From contig JAIDQQ010000023.1 in assembly GCA_029062165.1 (NCBI GenBank), positions 62,001 to 126,000 on the forward strand: a stretch of 64,000 bases of DNA, written 5' to 3'. Shown one piece after another: positions 25,478 through 32,705 of the stretch (positions within the stretch are counted from its first letter, which is position 1; the number at the start of each line of letters is the position of its first letter). The stretch is from Ruminococcus sp. (GTDB lineage: Bacteria > Bacillota > Clostridia > Oscillospirales > Ruminococcaceae). Below the pieces are notes generated by a model, which was not told where the DNA came from, made no database searches, and saw nothing but the letters and a program-made list of their open reading frames with translations. The translations under genes were made by a program, and so were the position numbers.

Positions 25478-27360
25478 AAAAATCGTCGATAAACATTCTA
25501 AGCAGAGAGATAGCGGAACTCATAGCCGCCGGAGAGGTCATAGAAAAACCGGCGTCAGTGATAAAGGAACTCGTGGAAAATTCCATAGATGCCGGAGCAG
25601 GTCATATAACCGTCGAGATAAAGCACGGTGGCAAGACGTATATGCGAGTAACCGACGACGGTTGCGGAATGACTTTTGAGGACGTTCCGAAAGCGTTTAT
25701 GCGTCATGCAACGAGTAAGATTTCAGATAAACAGGATTTGAATAATATCTGTACACTTGGATTCCGTGGAGAAGCCCTTGCGTCAGTATCGGCGGTATCA
25801 AAAGTCGAGATAATGACGAAACCTGAAAATGAAAAATCGGGAACATCTTACAGAATCGAAAACAACGAAGGCATTTCACATGAAAAGTGTGTGTGTCCGG
25901 ACGGTACAACGATAGTTATAAGAGACCTGTTTTATAACGTACCGGCGAGATGTAAATTCATGAAAAAAGACGTCACGGAAGCCAATGCGGTAAGCCATAT
26001 AGTACAGAAGACAGCACTTTCGCACCCTGAAATAGCGTTCCGGTTTATTCGTGATAACCGTATTGAAATAAATTCCAGCGGTGACGGTGAATTACTTTCG
26101 GCGATATATTCAGTATACGGCAGGGATATGGCACACGACATGATACCGGTTGAATATGAATATAATAATATATGTGTAAGAGGATATATTATAAAACCGT
26201 TGTATGCGAAAAATAATCGTTCATTTCAGAATTTTTTCGTAAACGGCAGATATGTAAATTCAAAGATATGTTCAATGGCGGTAGAAAGTGCATACGAAAA
26301 TATGTTAATGACCGGTAAATTTCCGGCGTGTGTGCTGATGATTTCAGTAAATTCAGCGGATACCGACGTAAATATACATCCCTCAAAACTGGAAGTAAGA
26401 TTTTCCGACGAAAAAGCAGTTACAGAAGCGATATTTTTTGCGGTTAAAAGTGCAATGGTAAAAGACGGTCTTATATATGAGTTTGAGTTTCCGACGGAAA
26501 AAGACAAGCCTGAAATACCGGAAGAAAAAGTTACAGAAAAACCTGTTGAAGAAATAAAAGAAGATTTTTCATTGGAAGATATTTTCACACCGGTAGAGGA
26601 GATAGAAAAGGTAGAAACAGAAATTTCAGAAACTCCGCCGGAAAATAAACCTGCTCCGGCAGAAACGGAAAAAAAATCTGTTGAAGAGCCGTTAATGCTT
26701 GACGGATTCCGATATATAAGCCGAAGTCTTTTTGAAGATGATACAGAACCTGAACCGGAGACCGTAAAAGAATCCGGAAAGCCTGAAATACCGGAAATTC
26801 ATGCGATAGGCGAGGTTATGGGACTGTACATCATAGCCGAAACCGATGACCGCAAAATGATTATCATAGACAAGCACGCCGCCCATGAACGTATAATATT
26901 TGAACGTCTTAAAAGCCGGAACTGTCGGCAGTATACGCAGATACTGATAACGGAAATCAGAATACTTTTCACGTCAGAGGAAGCCGGAATAATGGAAGAA
27001 AACAACGAACTTCTTAGCGATATGGGATTCATATTTGATTTTTCTGAAAGACCTTATATAAAAGTAAAAGCTGTACCAACTTTCATAACCGATACCGATA
27101 TAGAGGGTGTTATATCTGAAATAGCCGAAAATCTGAAACTTCACGTGCATAACCCACAGACGCATATGTTAGATGATATTCTGCATAAAGTAGCGTGCAG
27201 GTCAGCTATAAAGGCGAATCATAAAACAAGCCTTATGGAAATGCAGTCACTTGCGGAGCAGGTATATTATAACGAAAATATACGTCACTGTCCGCACGGC
27301 AGACCGGTTATGTTTACAATGTCGGAAAGCAGTATCGCACACCAGTTCCGACGGACGTAA
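25474..27360 (+). CDS. mutL: DNA mismatch repair protein MutL
   Basis: This 628-residue protein has the GHKL ATPase domain (EVIEKPASVIKELVENSIDAGA, GFRGEALASVSAVSK) at residues 1-330, an acidic Pro/Glu-rich linker (about 340-440) and a C-terminal dimer/endonuclease domain. The metal-binding motif reads DKHAAHERIIFE, a variant of the usual DQHA(X)2E(X)4E. The ACRSAIKA, CPHGRP and QFRR motifs are present, so it should be an endonuclease-type MutL as in bacteria lacking MutH. The gene overlaps the upstream small gene by 4 bases. Confidence 0.96.
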   Translation: MKKSSINILSREIAELIAAGEVIEKPASVIKELVENSIDAGAGHITVEIKHGGKTYMRVTDDGCGMTFEDVPKAFMRHATSKISDKQDLNNICTLGFRGEALASVSAVSKVEIMTKPENEKSGTSYRIENNEGISHEKCVCPDGTTIVIRDLFYNVPARCKFMKKDVTEANAVSHIVQKTALSHPEIAFRFIRDNRIEINSSGDGELLSAIYSVYGRDMAHDMIPVEYEYNNICVRGYIIKPLYAKNNRSFQNFFVNGRYVNSKICSMAVESAYENMLMTGKFPACVLMISVNSADTDVNIHPSKLEVRFSDEKAVTEAIFFAVKSAMVKDGLIYEFEFPTEKDKPEIPEEKVTEKPVEEIKEDFSLEDIFTPVEEIEKVETEISETPPENKPAPAETEKKSVEEPLMLDGFRYISRSLFEDDTEPEPETVKESGKPEIPEIHAIGEVMGLYIIAETDDRKMIIIDKHAAHERIIFERLKSRNCRQYTQILITEIRILFTSEEAGIMEENNELLSDMGFIFDFSERPYIKVKAVPTFITDTDIEGVISEIAENLKLHVHNPQTHMLDDILHKVACRSAIKANHKTSLMEMQSLAEQVYYNENIRHCPHGRPVMFTMSESSIAHQFRRT

Positions 27361-27374
27361 AGGGGGGATTTTAT

Positions 27375-28325
27375 CTGAACGGAAAAATTAAACCTAAAGT
27401 TCTTGCGGTAGTAGGAGCTACAGCCTCCGGAAAAACTGCATTAAGTGTAGAGCTTGCAAAAAAATACGACGGTGAAATAATATCAGCGGATTCAATGCAG
27501 ATTTACAAGGGACTTGATATAGCGTCAGCGAAACCTACAGTTGAGGAAATGCAGGGTATACCGCATCATTTGATAGATTTTCTTGAAAGAGATGTAGTAT
27601 TCAGTGTATCGGATTATGTCCGTCTTGCGAACGAAAAAATAAAAGAAGTACTCAACCGTGGAAAACTTCCGATAGTGACAGGTGGTACAGGACTTTATAT
27701 TGATTCGCTTCTTGAGAACGTCCGATTTTCCGAAGGTGGCAGTGATGAAGTTTACCGTGCGGAACTCTATAACATAGCCCGTGAAAAAGGAAATGAGTTT
27801 CTGCACGATATGCTGAAATCAATTGACCCTGTATCAGCGGAAAATATCCACATGAATAATCTTGTACGTGTTGTGCGTGCATTGGAAGTATACCATATTA
27901 CCGGACGGCTTTTCAGTGAACTCAAAGCGGAAAGCAGACTGACTGAAAGTCCATACGATTCTCTGATAATAGGACTTAATTTCCACGACAGACAGATTTT
28001 ATATAATCGTATAAATCATCGTGTTGACGAAATGGTGAACAATGGCATGATACAGGAAGCTGAAGAGTTATGGTTAAAAGGCAATCAGCGGACGTCATCC
28101 AATGCGATAGGTTATAAAGAACTCATTCCGTATTTTGAAAAAACTATGTCATTGAATGACTGTCTCGACAGGATAAAGCAGGAAACTCGCCGTTATGCCA
28201 AACGGCAATTAACATGGTTTAGAAAAAATACACGTATTCAGTGGCTTTTTTTGGACGAATTTAATAAAAAAAGTGAAATTTTAGAAAAGTCTGAAAAAAC
28301 TATAGAAAATTGCTGGAATGTATGA
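27375..28325 (+). CDS. miaA: tRNA dimethylallyltransferase, apparent CTG start
   Basis: MiaA adds the dimethylallyl group to A37 of tRNAs, the step before MiaB. The conserved N-terminal P-loop VVGATASGKTALS and SADSMQIYKGLDIASAKP are in frame. The first ATG (27495) lies beyond the P-loop, so the true start must be upstream. Between the mutL stop (27358-27360) and the P-loop the only start-like codon is CTG at 27375, with GGGGGG (27362-27367) 7 bases upstream, giving 316 residues. No ATG, GTG or TTG is available. The C-terminal region includes ETRRYAKRQLTWFR, typical of the family. A frameshift in the G6 run is a less likely alternative. Confidence 0.88.
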   Translation: MNGKIKPKVLAVVGATASGKTALSVELAKKYDGEIISADSMQIYKGLDIASAKPTVEEMQGIPHHLIDFLERDVVFSVSDYVRLANEKIKEVLNRGKLPIVTGGTGLYIDSLLENVRFSEGGSDEVYRAELYNIAREKGNEFLHDMLKSIDPVSAENIHMNNLVRVVRALEVYHITGRLFSELKAESRLTESPYDSLIIGLNFHDRQILYNRINHRVDEMVNNGMIQEAEELWLKGNQRTSSNAIGYKELIPYFEKTMSLNDCLDRIKQETRRYAKRQLTWFRKNTRIQWLFLDEFNKKSEILEKSEKTIENCWNV

Positions 28326-28331
28326 TATAAT
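28303..28331 (+). promoter_or_regulatory. Probable promoter of hfq (extended -10)
   Basis: TAGAAA (28303-28308), a 17-base spacer and TATAAT (28326-28331) preceded by TGA, an extended -10. It overlaps the miaA stop codon. Confidence 0.55.
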
Positions 28332-28389
28332 GTATTAAGTGTATTAAAATACATTTTTATTTAAAAAATTAAGAAATGGAGATTGGTGT

Positions 28390-28629
28390 ATGAACAAATC
28401 AATCAATTTACAGGACGTGTTCCTGAATCAGTGCAGAAAAGACAGAATAATGGTTACAATTATTCTCACAAACGGATTTCAGTTCAAAGGTATGGTAAAG
28501 GGATTCGACAGCTACGTTGCTATCTTTGACTGTGACGGCAAACAACAGCTTGTATACAAACACGCTATCTCGACGATTATTCCGACAAGAGCTGTTTCTA
28601 TTCTCGACACCTCCGAAAGAAACAACTGA
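28390..28629 (+). CDS. hfq: RNA chaperone Hfq
   Basis: This 79-residue protein has the Sm1 motif ([25 protein letters not shown] split around residue 5-30) and the Sm2 motif VYKHAISTI. Hfq forms a hexamer that binds small RNAs and mRNA. It follows miaA, the order known in many bacteria. The presence of Hfq makes small RNA regulation in this genome plausible. The C-terminal tail is short, as in Firmicutes. Confidence 0.97.
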   Translation: MNKSINLQDVFLNQCRKDRIMVTIILTNGFQFKGMVKGFDSYVAIFDCDGKQQLVYKHAISTIIPTRAVSILDTSERNN

Positions 28630-28644
28630 ATCCGGTGATTTTAA

Positions 28645-29928
28645 ATGCGTTCCAGTAAACCTGATACCAGTAAATCAGATACCGGCAATCCCATTGTAAA
28701 ACTTCTCCGGAACTCTGTAGTTATTCTGTTTGTTATAATTTTCGTAAGTATATTGTATAACTACTTCAATAACAGGGAAATCCCTACTGAATCGGCAATC
28801 ATGGCGGAGGCTACTTCTTCCGGCAGTATGAAAGGTGTTTTCATAAGGGACGAGCAGGTTATACGATACAGCGGAAAAGGTGTACTTAATTATAATGTTT
28901 CTGACGGTGGCAAACTCGGTATGGGCAGTATAATAGCACAGGCATATCCCGACGACACACAGATTACTATCAACAGACAGATTGAAGAACTCGAAAGAAA
29001 GCTTGCTATACTTGAAAAAATTCAGAATCCTGGTACGCTTGAATCTGCACAGCCGTTAAGCCTTTCGGCAAATATCGAGGAAAATTACCGCAATTTCATT
29101 TATTGCCGTGATATGAAAGACTATGACGCTATAAAATCTGACCTTGATAACCTTGTTGTGCAGATGAGTACATACCAGATTATCACAAATGAAGTGACAG
29201 ATTTCAACCAGCAGATTGAAGACATAAAAAACGAACTTGAACAGCTTAAACAACAGTCTGTACAGTCCGTTGAAGTTATTCTTTCGGAGAGACCTGCATA
29301 TTTTGCAAGCTATTGTGACGGTTTTGAGGAAATACTTACAAAGGACAGTATAAAAAAACTGACAGTTCAGCAACTCGAAAGCATTACGGACACAAAAAGC
29401 ACGGATAATACGATTGTCGGCAAACTTATAGATGATTACAGCTGGTATCTTGCCGGAATAGTTGATAATTCCCACCATGACTATGAAGTAGGCAAACGGG
29501 TTAAACTTCGATTTGAAGCATCGGCTGATACATACAGTGCGGAAATAACAAATATATATGATGAGGGCAATCCTGAACAGACTATAATAGTTTTTTCGTG
29601 CAGTCAGTTCAGTCATAAACTTGTACAGCACAGGTGCGAAAATGTTGAAATTATCCGTGGTGATTTCCGTGGGCTTAAAGTTCCGAGAGATGCCATAAGA
29701 TTCATGGATGTTACCGAAGAAATTACAGAAGAAATCGACGGCATTGAAGTGACCGGTGTAGAGACTACAAATTATAAGGGTGTAAATATTTTAAAGGGTG
29801 AACAGACTGAATTCAAGAAAATTGATGTCATATATGAGGGCAGTGACTATGTTCTGTCTGCTGTGCATGACGGAGACAGCAGTTATCTTTCACTCTATGA
29901 CGATATTATGATTGAAGGTGTTGAATAA
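28645..29928 (+). CDS. HlyD-like membrane-anchored adaptor protein
   Basis: This 427-residue protein has one N-terminal membrane helix (about residues 20-43), a lipoyl-like beta region (about 55-95), a coiled coil (about 100-225, with IEELERKLAILEKI and QQIEDIKNELEQLKQQ) and a beta-rich C-terminal half. It resembles HlyD-type periplasmic adaptor proteins, which in Firmicutes are often found next to sepF. No partner transporter is present here. The stop directly abuts the yggS start, so they share an operon. Function is not established. Confidence 0.75.
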   Translation: MRSSKPDTSKSDTGNPIVKLLRNSVVILFVIIFVSILYNYFNNREIPTESAIMAEATSSGSMKGVFIRDEQVIRYSGKGVLNYNVSDGGKLGMGSIIAQAYPDDTQITINRQIEELERKLAILEKIQNPGTLESAQPLSLSANIEENYRNFIYCRDMKDYDAIKSDLDNLVVQMSTYQIITNEVTDFNQQIEDIKNELEQLKQQSVQSVEVILSERPAYFASYCDGFEEILTKDSIKKLTVQQLESITDTKSTDNTIVGKLIDDYSWYLAGIVDNSHHDYEVGKRVKLRFEASADTYSAEITNIYDEGNPEQTIIVFSCSQFSHKLVQHRCENVEIIRGDFRGLKVPRDAIRFMDVTEEITEEIDGIEVTGVETTNYKGVNILKGEQTEFKKIDVIYEGSDYVLSAVHDGDSSYLSLYDDIMIEGVE

Positions 29929-30633
29929 ATGGTTAATGATTTCAGCTATATTGATGAGAATCTGCGTATTATACGTGAACGTGCCGGTGAGGCTTTCGCA
30001 AAATACCGTAATTCCGGTGATAAATTACGTATCATGGCAGTGACAAAGACTGTTGTTCCGGAAGCTGTCAATCATGCTGTTTCGCTCGGACTTGATTTAC
30101 TCGGCGAAAATCGTGTACAGGAATATCTTTCAAAGAAAGATTTCTATGAAAAATCCGTTGAGGTGCAGTTTATAGGCAGTTTGCAGACAAACAAGGTTAA
30201 ATATATCATTGATTCCGTAACTATGATACAGTCAGTTGACAGTATCAGACTTGCCGAGACTGTCAGCCGACTTGCCTTGAAAAACAACAGGGTTATTGAC
30301 ATATTATGTGAAGTCAATATCGGCGGTGAGGATTCAAAGGGTGGTATAGCTCCGGAAGAAACAGGCGATTTTATCGAACAGGTTTCACAGTTTGAGGGAA
30401 TACGGATAAGGGGGTTAATGACAATACCGCCACCGTCTGACAGTGATATTTTTCTGGGCAGAATGCAGGAACTTTTCAATACTGTATCGGAGCAGAAAAA
30501 ATCTGTTGTTTCTATTGATACGCTTTCAATGGGCATGACACACGATTATGCAGAGGCTATAAAATATGGTTCTAATATTGTCAGGATAGGAACAGGGCTT
30601 TTCGGTGCAAGAAACTATGACATAAAAAAATGA
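29929..30633 (+). CDS. yggS: PLP homeostasis protein (YggS/YlmE family)
   Basis: This 234-residue single-domain alanine-racemase-fold protein has the PLP lysine in IMAVTKTV, GENRVQEYL, QFIGSLQTNK and the C-terminal GSNIVRIGTGLFG. The family binds pyridoxal phosphate and controls vitamin B6 pools. Its place before sepF is the standard division-cluster order. It begins one base after the upstream stop, with AAGGTG serving as ribosome binding site. Confidence 0.95.
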   Translation: MVNDFSYIDENLRIIRERAGEAFAKYRNSGDKLRIMAVTKTVVPEAVNHAVSLGLDLLGENRVQEYLSKKDFYEKSVEVQFIGSLQTNKVKYIIDSVTMIQSVDSIRLAETVSRLALKNNRVIDILCEVNIGGEDSKGGIAPEETGDFIEQVSQFEGIRIRGLMTIPPPSDSDIFLGRMQELFNTVSEQKKSVVSIDTLSMGMTHDYAEAIKYGSNIVRIGTGLFGARNYDIKK

Positions 30634-30644
30634 CTTTTGCCGTT

Positions 30645-30704
30645 CACGGAATACTCCGCATTTATTCCGTGTTTGCAACATATTAAAATAATGCGGAGAA
30701 GGAG
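30645..30704 (+). promoter_or_regulatory. Candidate pseudoknot over the sepF ribosome binding region
   Basis: CACGGAATA (30645-30653) pairs with TATTCCGTG (30663-30671), leaving the nine-base loop CTCCGCATT (30654-30662). All nine loop bases are complementary to AATGCGGAG (30690-30698), which adjoins the AAGGAG site (30699-30704) of sepF. The loop and the downstream pairing can form either a pseudoknot or two exclusive hairpins. Pairing is direct; control of sepF translation is inferred. Confidence 0.55.
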
Positions 30705-30714
30705 TAATAATAAT

Positions 30715-31311
30715 ATGAACGTTGTTAATAAGATAAAAGAATTTTTCTTTTCAATGGACGAGAATGAAGTTGAAGATGAGGGAGAAGAAGAAATGCAGGA
30801 ACTTAATGAACCAGTACGCAAGCCTGCTCCCGAACCGTCCCACGATAACGAAGAGCGTGAAGAACCGGTCACACCGGCTACACCGCCTGTTCGTGAAACT
30901 CCTGCACCTTCTCCGGTCAGCAGTACCGGAAACAGTGTAAGTGACAGAATAAGCACCAGTGACAGATTAAACAATAATAATAACAATAACGGCGGAGGTC
31001 GTAGAAATAAGGTGGTTAATATTCAGACTACAGCACAGTTACAGGTGGTACTTGTAAAGCCGTCAGCATTCACAGACGCAAAACAGATTGCAGACCATCT
31101 CATAGCAAAGAAAACAGTTGTACTCAATCTTGAAACAGCTTCTCCCGAAAACAAGAGAAGAATTATAGATTTCCTCGTAGGCGTCGCATACGCAAACGGC
31201 GGAAGTCTCAAACCGGTTGCCAATCTCACTTATATAATAACACCGTATAATGTCGGCTTTATCGGTGAAGACCTTGTCGGCGAACTCGAAAACAACGGCG
31301 TATTTATTTAA
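30715..31311 (+). CDS. sepF: Cell division protein SepF
   Basis: This 198-residue protein has an N-terminal amphipathic helix (MNVVNKIKEFFFSM), a long acidic and proline-rich linker with a polyasparagine run (about residues 85-92) and the SepF core (about 105-195; VVLVKPSAFTDAKQIADHL). SepF anchors FtsZ to the membrane. I start at ATG 30715, with GGAG at 30701-30704; the upstream ATG at 30637 lies before the RNA structure and lacks a site. It overlaps ylmH by one base. Confidence 0.95.
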   Translation: MNVVNKIKEFFFSMDENEVEDEGEEEMQELNEPVRKPAPEPSHDNEEREEPVTPATPPVRETPAPSPVSSTGNSVSDRISTSDRLNNNNNNNGGGRRNKVVNIQTTAQLQVVLVKPSAFTDAKQIADHLIAKKTVVLNLETASPENKRRIIDFLVGVAYANGGSLKPVANLTYIITPYNVGFIGEDLVGELENNGVFI

Positions 31312-32069
31312 TGAACAGTTCAGACAATAAATTCTTTTCTGCAAGACTTGCCGATATGGTCAGTCGGTGCGAAAGGAATGATATAAGCGTTTTTTCGGAC
31401 TTCCTCGACGAAAGACAATCAGTACAGGCTGAAGAATGGTGTCGCCGTAATGCCGGTGGACTTCTCTTTAAGTTGTGGGGTGGTTACGACGGAGCAGGCA
31501 GAAAAATGCTTGCCATATATCCGGATTTCTATGAGGATTATATTATTGAAAGTTTTCCGTTTCAGTGTATAACTTTCACCTACCGCAAGGAAGATAAACT
31601 TACACACAGGGATTTTTTAGGTACTCTTATGGGTATGAATTTAAGGCGTGATACTATAGGCGATATAGTTGTAGGTGAGGGCATCACACAGATTTTTGTG
31701 ACAGAAATCGTTGCAAGGCTTGTTACTGCAACAGTTTCAAAAATCGGCAGGACAGGTGTTAAATGTTCCGGTGAAAAGCCTTTTGAAATGGAAGTGAGGC
31801 AGGAGTTCAGGACTGTCAGCGGAACTGTTGCCTCACTGCGTCTTGACTGTGTGACCAGTCTTGCCACCGGATTAAGCCGTGAAAAGTCGGCTGTGCTGAT
31901 ACGTTCGGAAAAAGTTGAAATAAATCATTTCATAACTGAATCAGTTTCAGCGGAAGTAAATTCCGGCGATATAATTTCAGTAAGAGGTTACGGAAAATTT
32001 TTACTCTTTGAGGTTGGCGGAAGTACCCGAAAAAACCGCATACATATTATAATAAAAAAATTTGTTTAG
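31311..32069 (+). CDS. ylmH: S4-domain RNA-binding protein YlmH
   Basis: This 252-residue protein has the YlmH fold: an N-terminal FLDERQSVQAEEWC segment, the GTLMGMNLRRDTIGDI motif and a C-terminal S4 RNA-binding domain (about 180-245, SAEVNSGDIISVRGYGKF). YlmH is linked to ribosome-associated quality control in B. subtilis. It starts within the TAATG overlap with sepF. The membrane gene ylmG, which often lies between them, is absent. Confidence 0.92.
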   Translation: MNSSDNKFFSARLADMVSRCERNDISVFSDFLDERQSVQAEEWCRRNAGGLLFKLWGGYDGAGRKMLAIYPDFYEDYIIESFPFQCITFTYRKEDKLTHRDFLGTLMGMNLRRDTIGDIVVGEGITQIFVTEIVARLVTATVSKIGRTGVKCSGEKPFEMEVRQEFRTVSGTVASLRLDCVTSLATGLSREKSAVLIRSEKVEINHFITESVSAEVNSGDIISVRGYGKFLLFEVGGSTRKNRIHIIIKKFV

Positions 32070-32080
32070 AGGTGAAATAT

Positions 32081-32635
32081 ATGATTACTTCAAAGGACGT
32101 AAGAAACAAGAGATTTGAAAAAGCGGCATTCGGCTACAAACAGGAGGAAATTGACGAATTTTTCGCAGAACTTGAAGCGGAACTCGACGATATGGAACGT
32201 GAACGGAACGAAGCCAACGGAAAAATACAGGTTCTTGCCGATAAAGTCCGTGAGTACATGAGAGACGAAGATGCCCTTAAAGATGCGTTATTAGGCGCAC
32301 AGAAACAGGGACATCAGGTAATAAACGAAGCTAAGGAAAAAGCCGAAAAAATCATAGCAGAAGCAAAAGCCAAGGCAGCCGCACTTGAAGATGAGGCAGT
32401 ACGTCAGCACGCCATAGCTATGGAAAAAAACCGTGAAGAAATCGCCAAGGAAAAGGAAGCACTCATTGAAGCACAACAACAGGTTGCGGACTTTAAGAAG
32501 AGCCTTTTCGATATTTACAAGGAACATCTTGATTTGATTTCCACTGTTCCGGAAACTTACGAGGAGGCTATGGGAAAAGTGCCTACTGCTGAACAGATAG
32601 CCAATGAAATAGTTTCCGAAATAGAAGAGGAATAA
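32081..32635 (+). CDS. divIVA: DivIVA domain protein
   Basis: This 184-residue protein has the DivIVA N-terminus (MITSKDVRNKRFEKAAFGYKQEEIDEFF cut at residue 28) followed by a long coiled coil. DivIVA marks negative membrane curvature at division sites and poles. I chose ATG 32081, with AGAGGTG 7 bases upstream, over GTG 32072, which would overlap that site. It follows ylmH closely. Confidence 0.93.
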   Translation: MITSKDVRNKRFEKAAFGYKQEEIDEFFAELEAELDDMERERNEANGKIQVLADKVREYMRDEDALKDALLGAQKQGHQVINEAKEKAEKIIAEAKAKAAALEDEAVRQHAIAMEKNREEIAKEKEALIEAQQQVADFKKSLFDIYKEHLDLISTVPETYEEAMGKVPTAEQIANEIVSEIEEE

Positions 32636-32670
32636 TTATCAGAAAACAATAAAAAATATAATGAAAGGAG

Positions 32671-32694
32671 AATTTTTCACACAGGTGAAAAATT
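32671..32694 (+). promoter_or_regulatory. Perfect 10-bp hairpin immediately before the ileS ribosome binding site
   Basis: AATTTTTCAC (32671-32680), loop ACAG, GTGAAAAATT (32685-32694), then AAGGA and the ATG at 32706. There is no room for a T-box leader, which many Firmicute ileS genes have. Confidence 0.5.
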
Positions 32695-32705
32695 AAGGAA
32701 AAACA

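Noticed and set aside
32661-32696. Eleven-codon leader peptide before ileS
   Set aside because: No ribosome binding site and no isoleucine codons; probably a chance frame across the hairpin.
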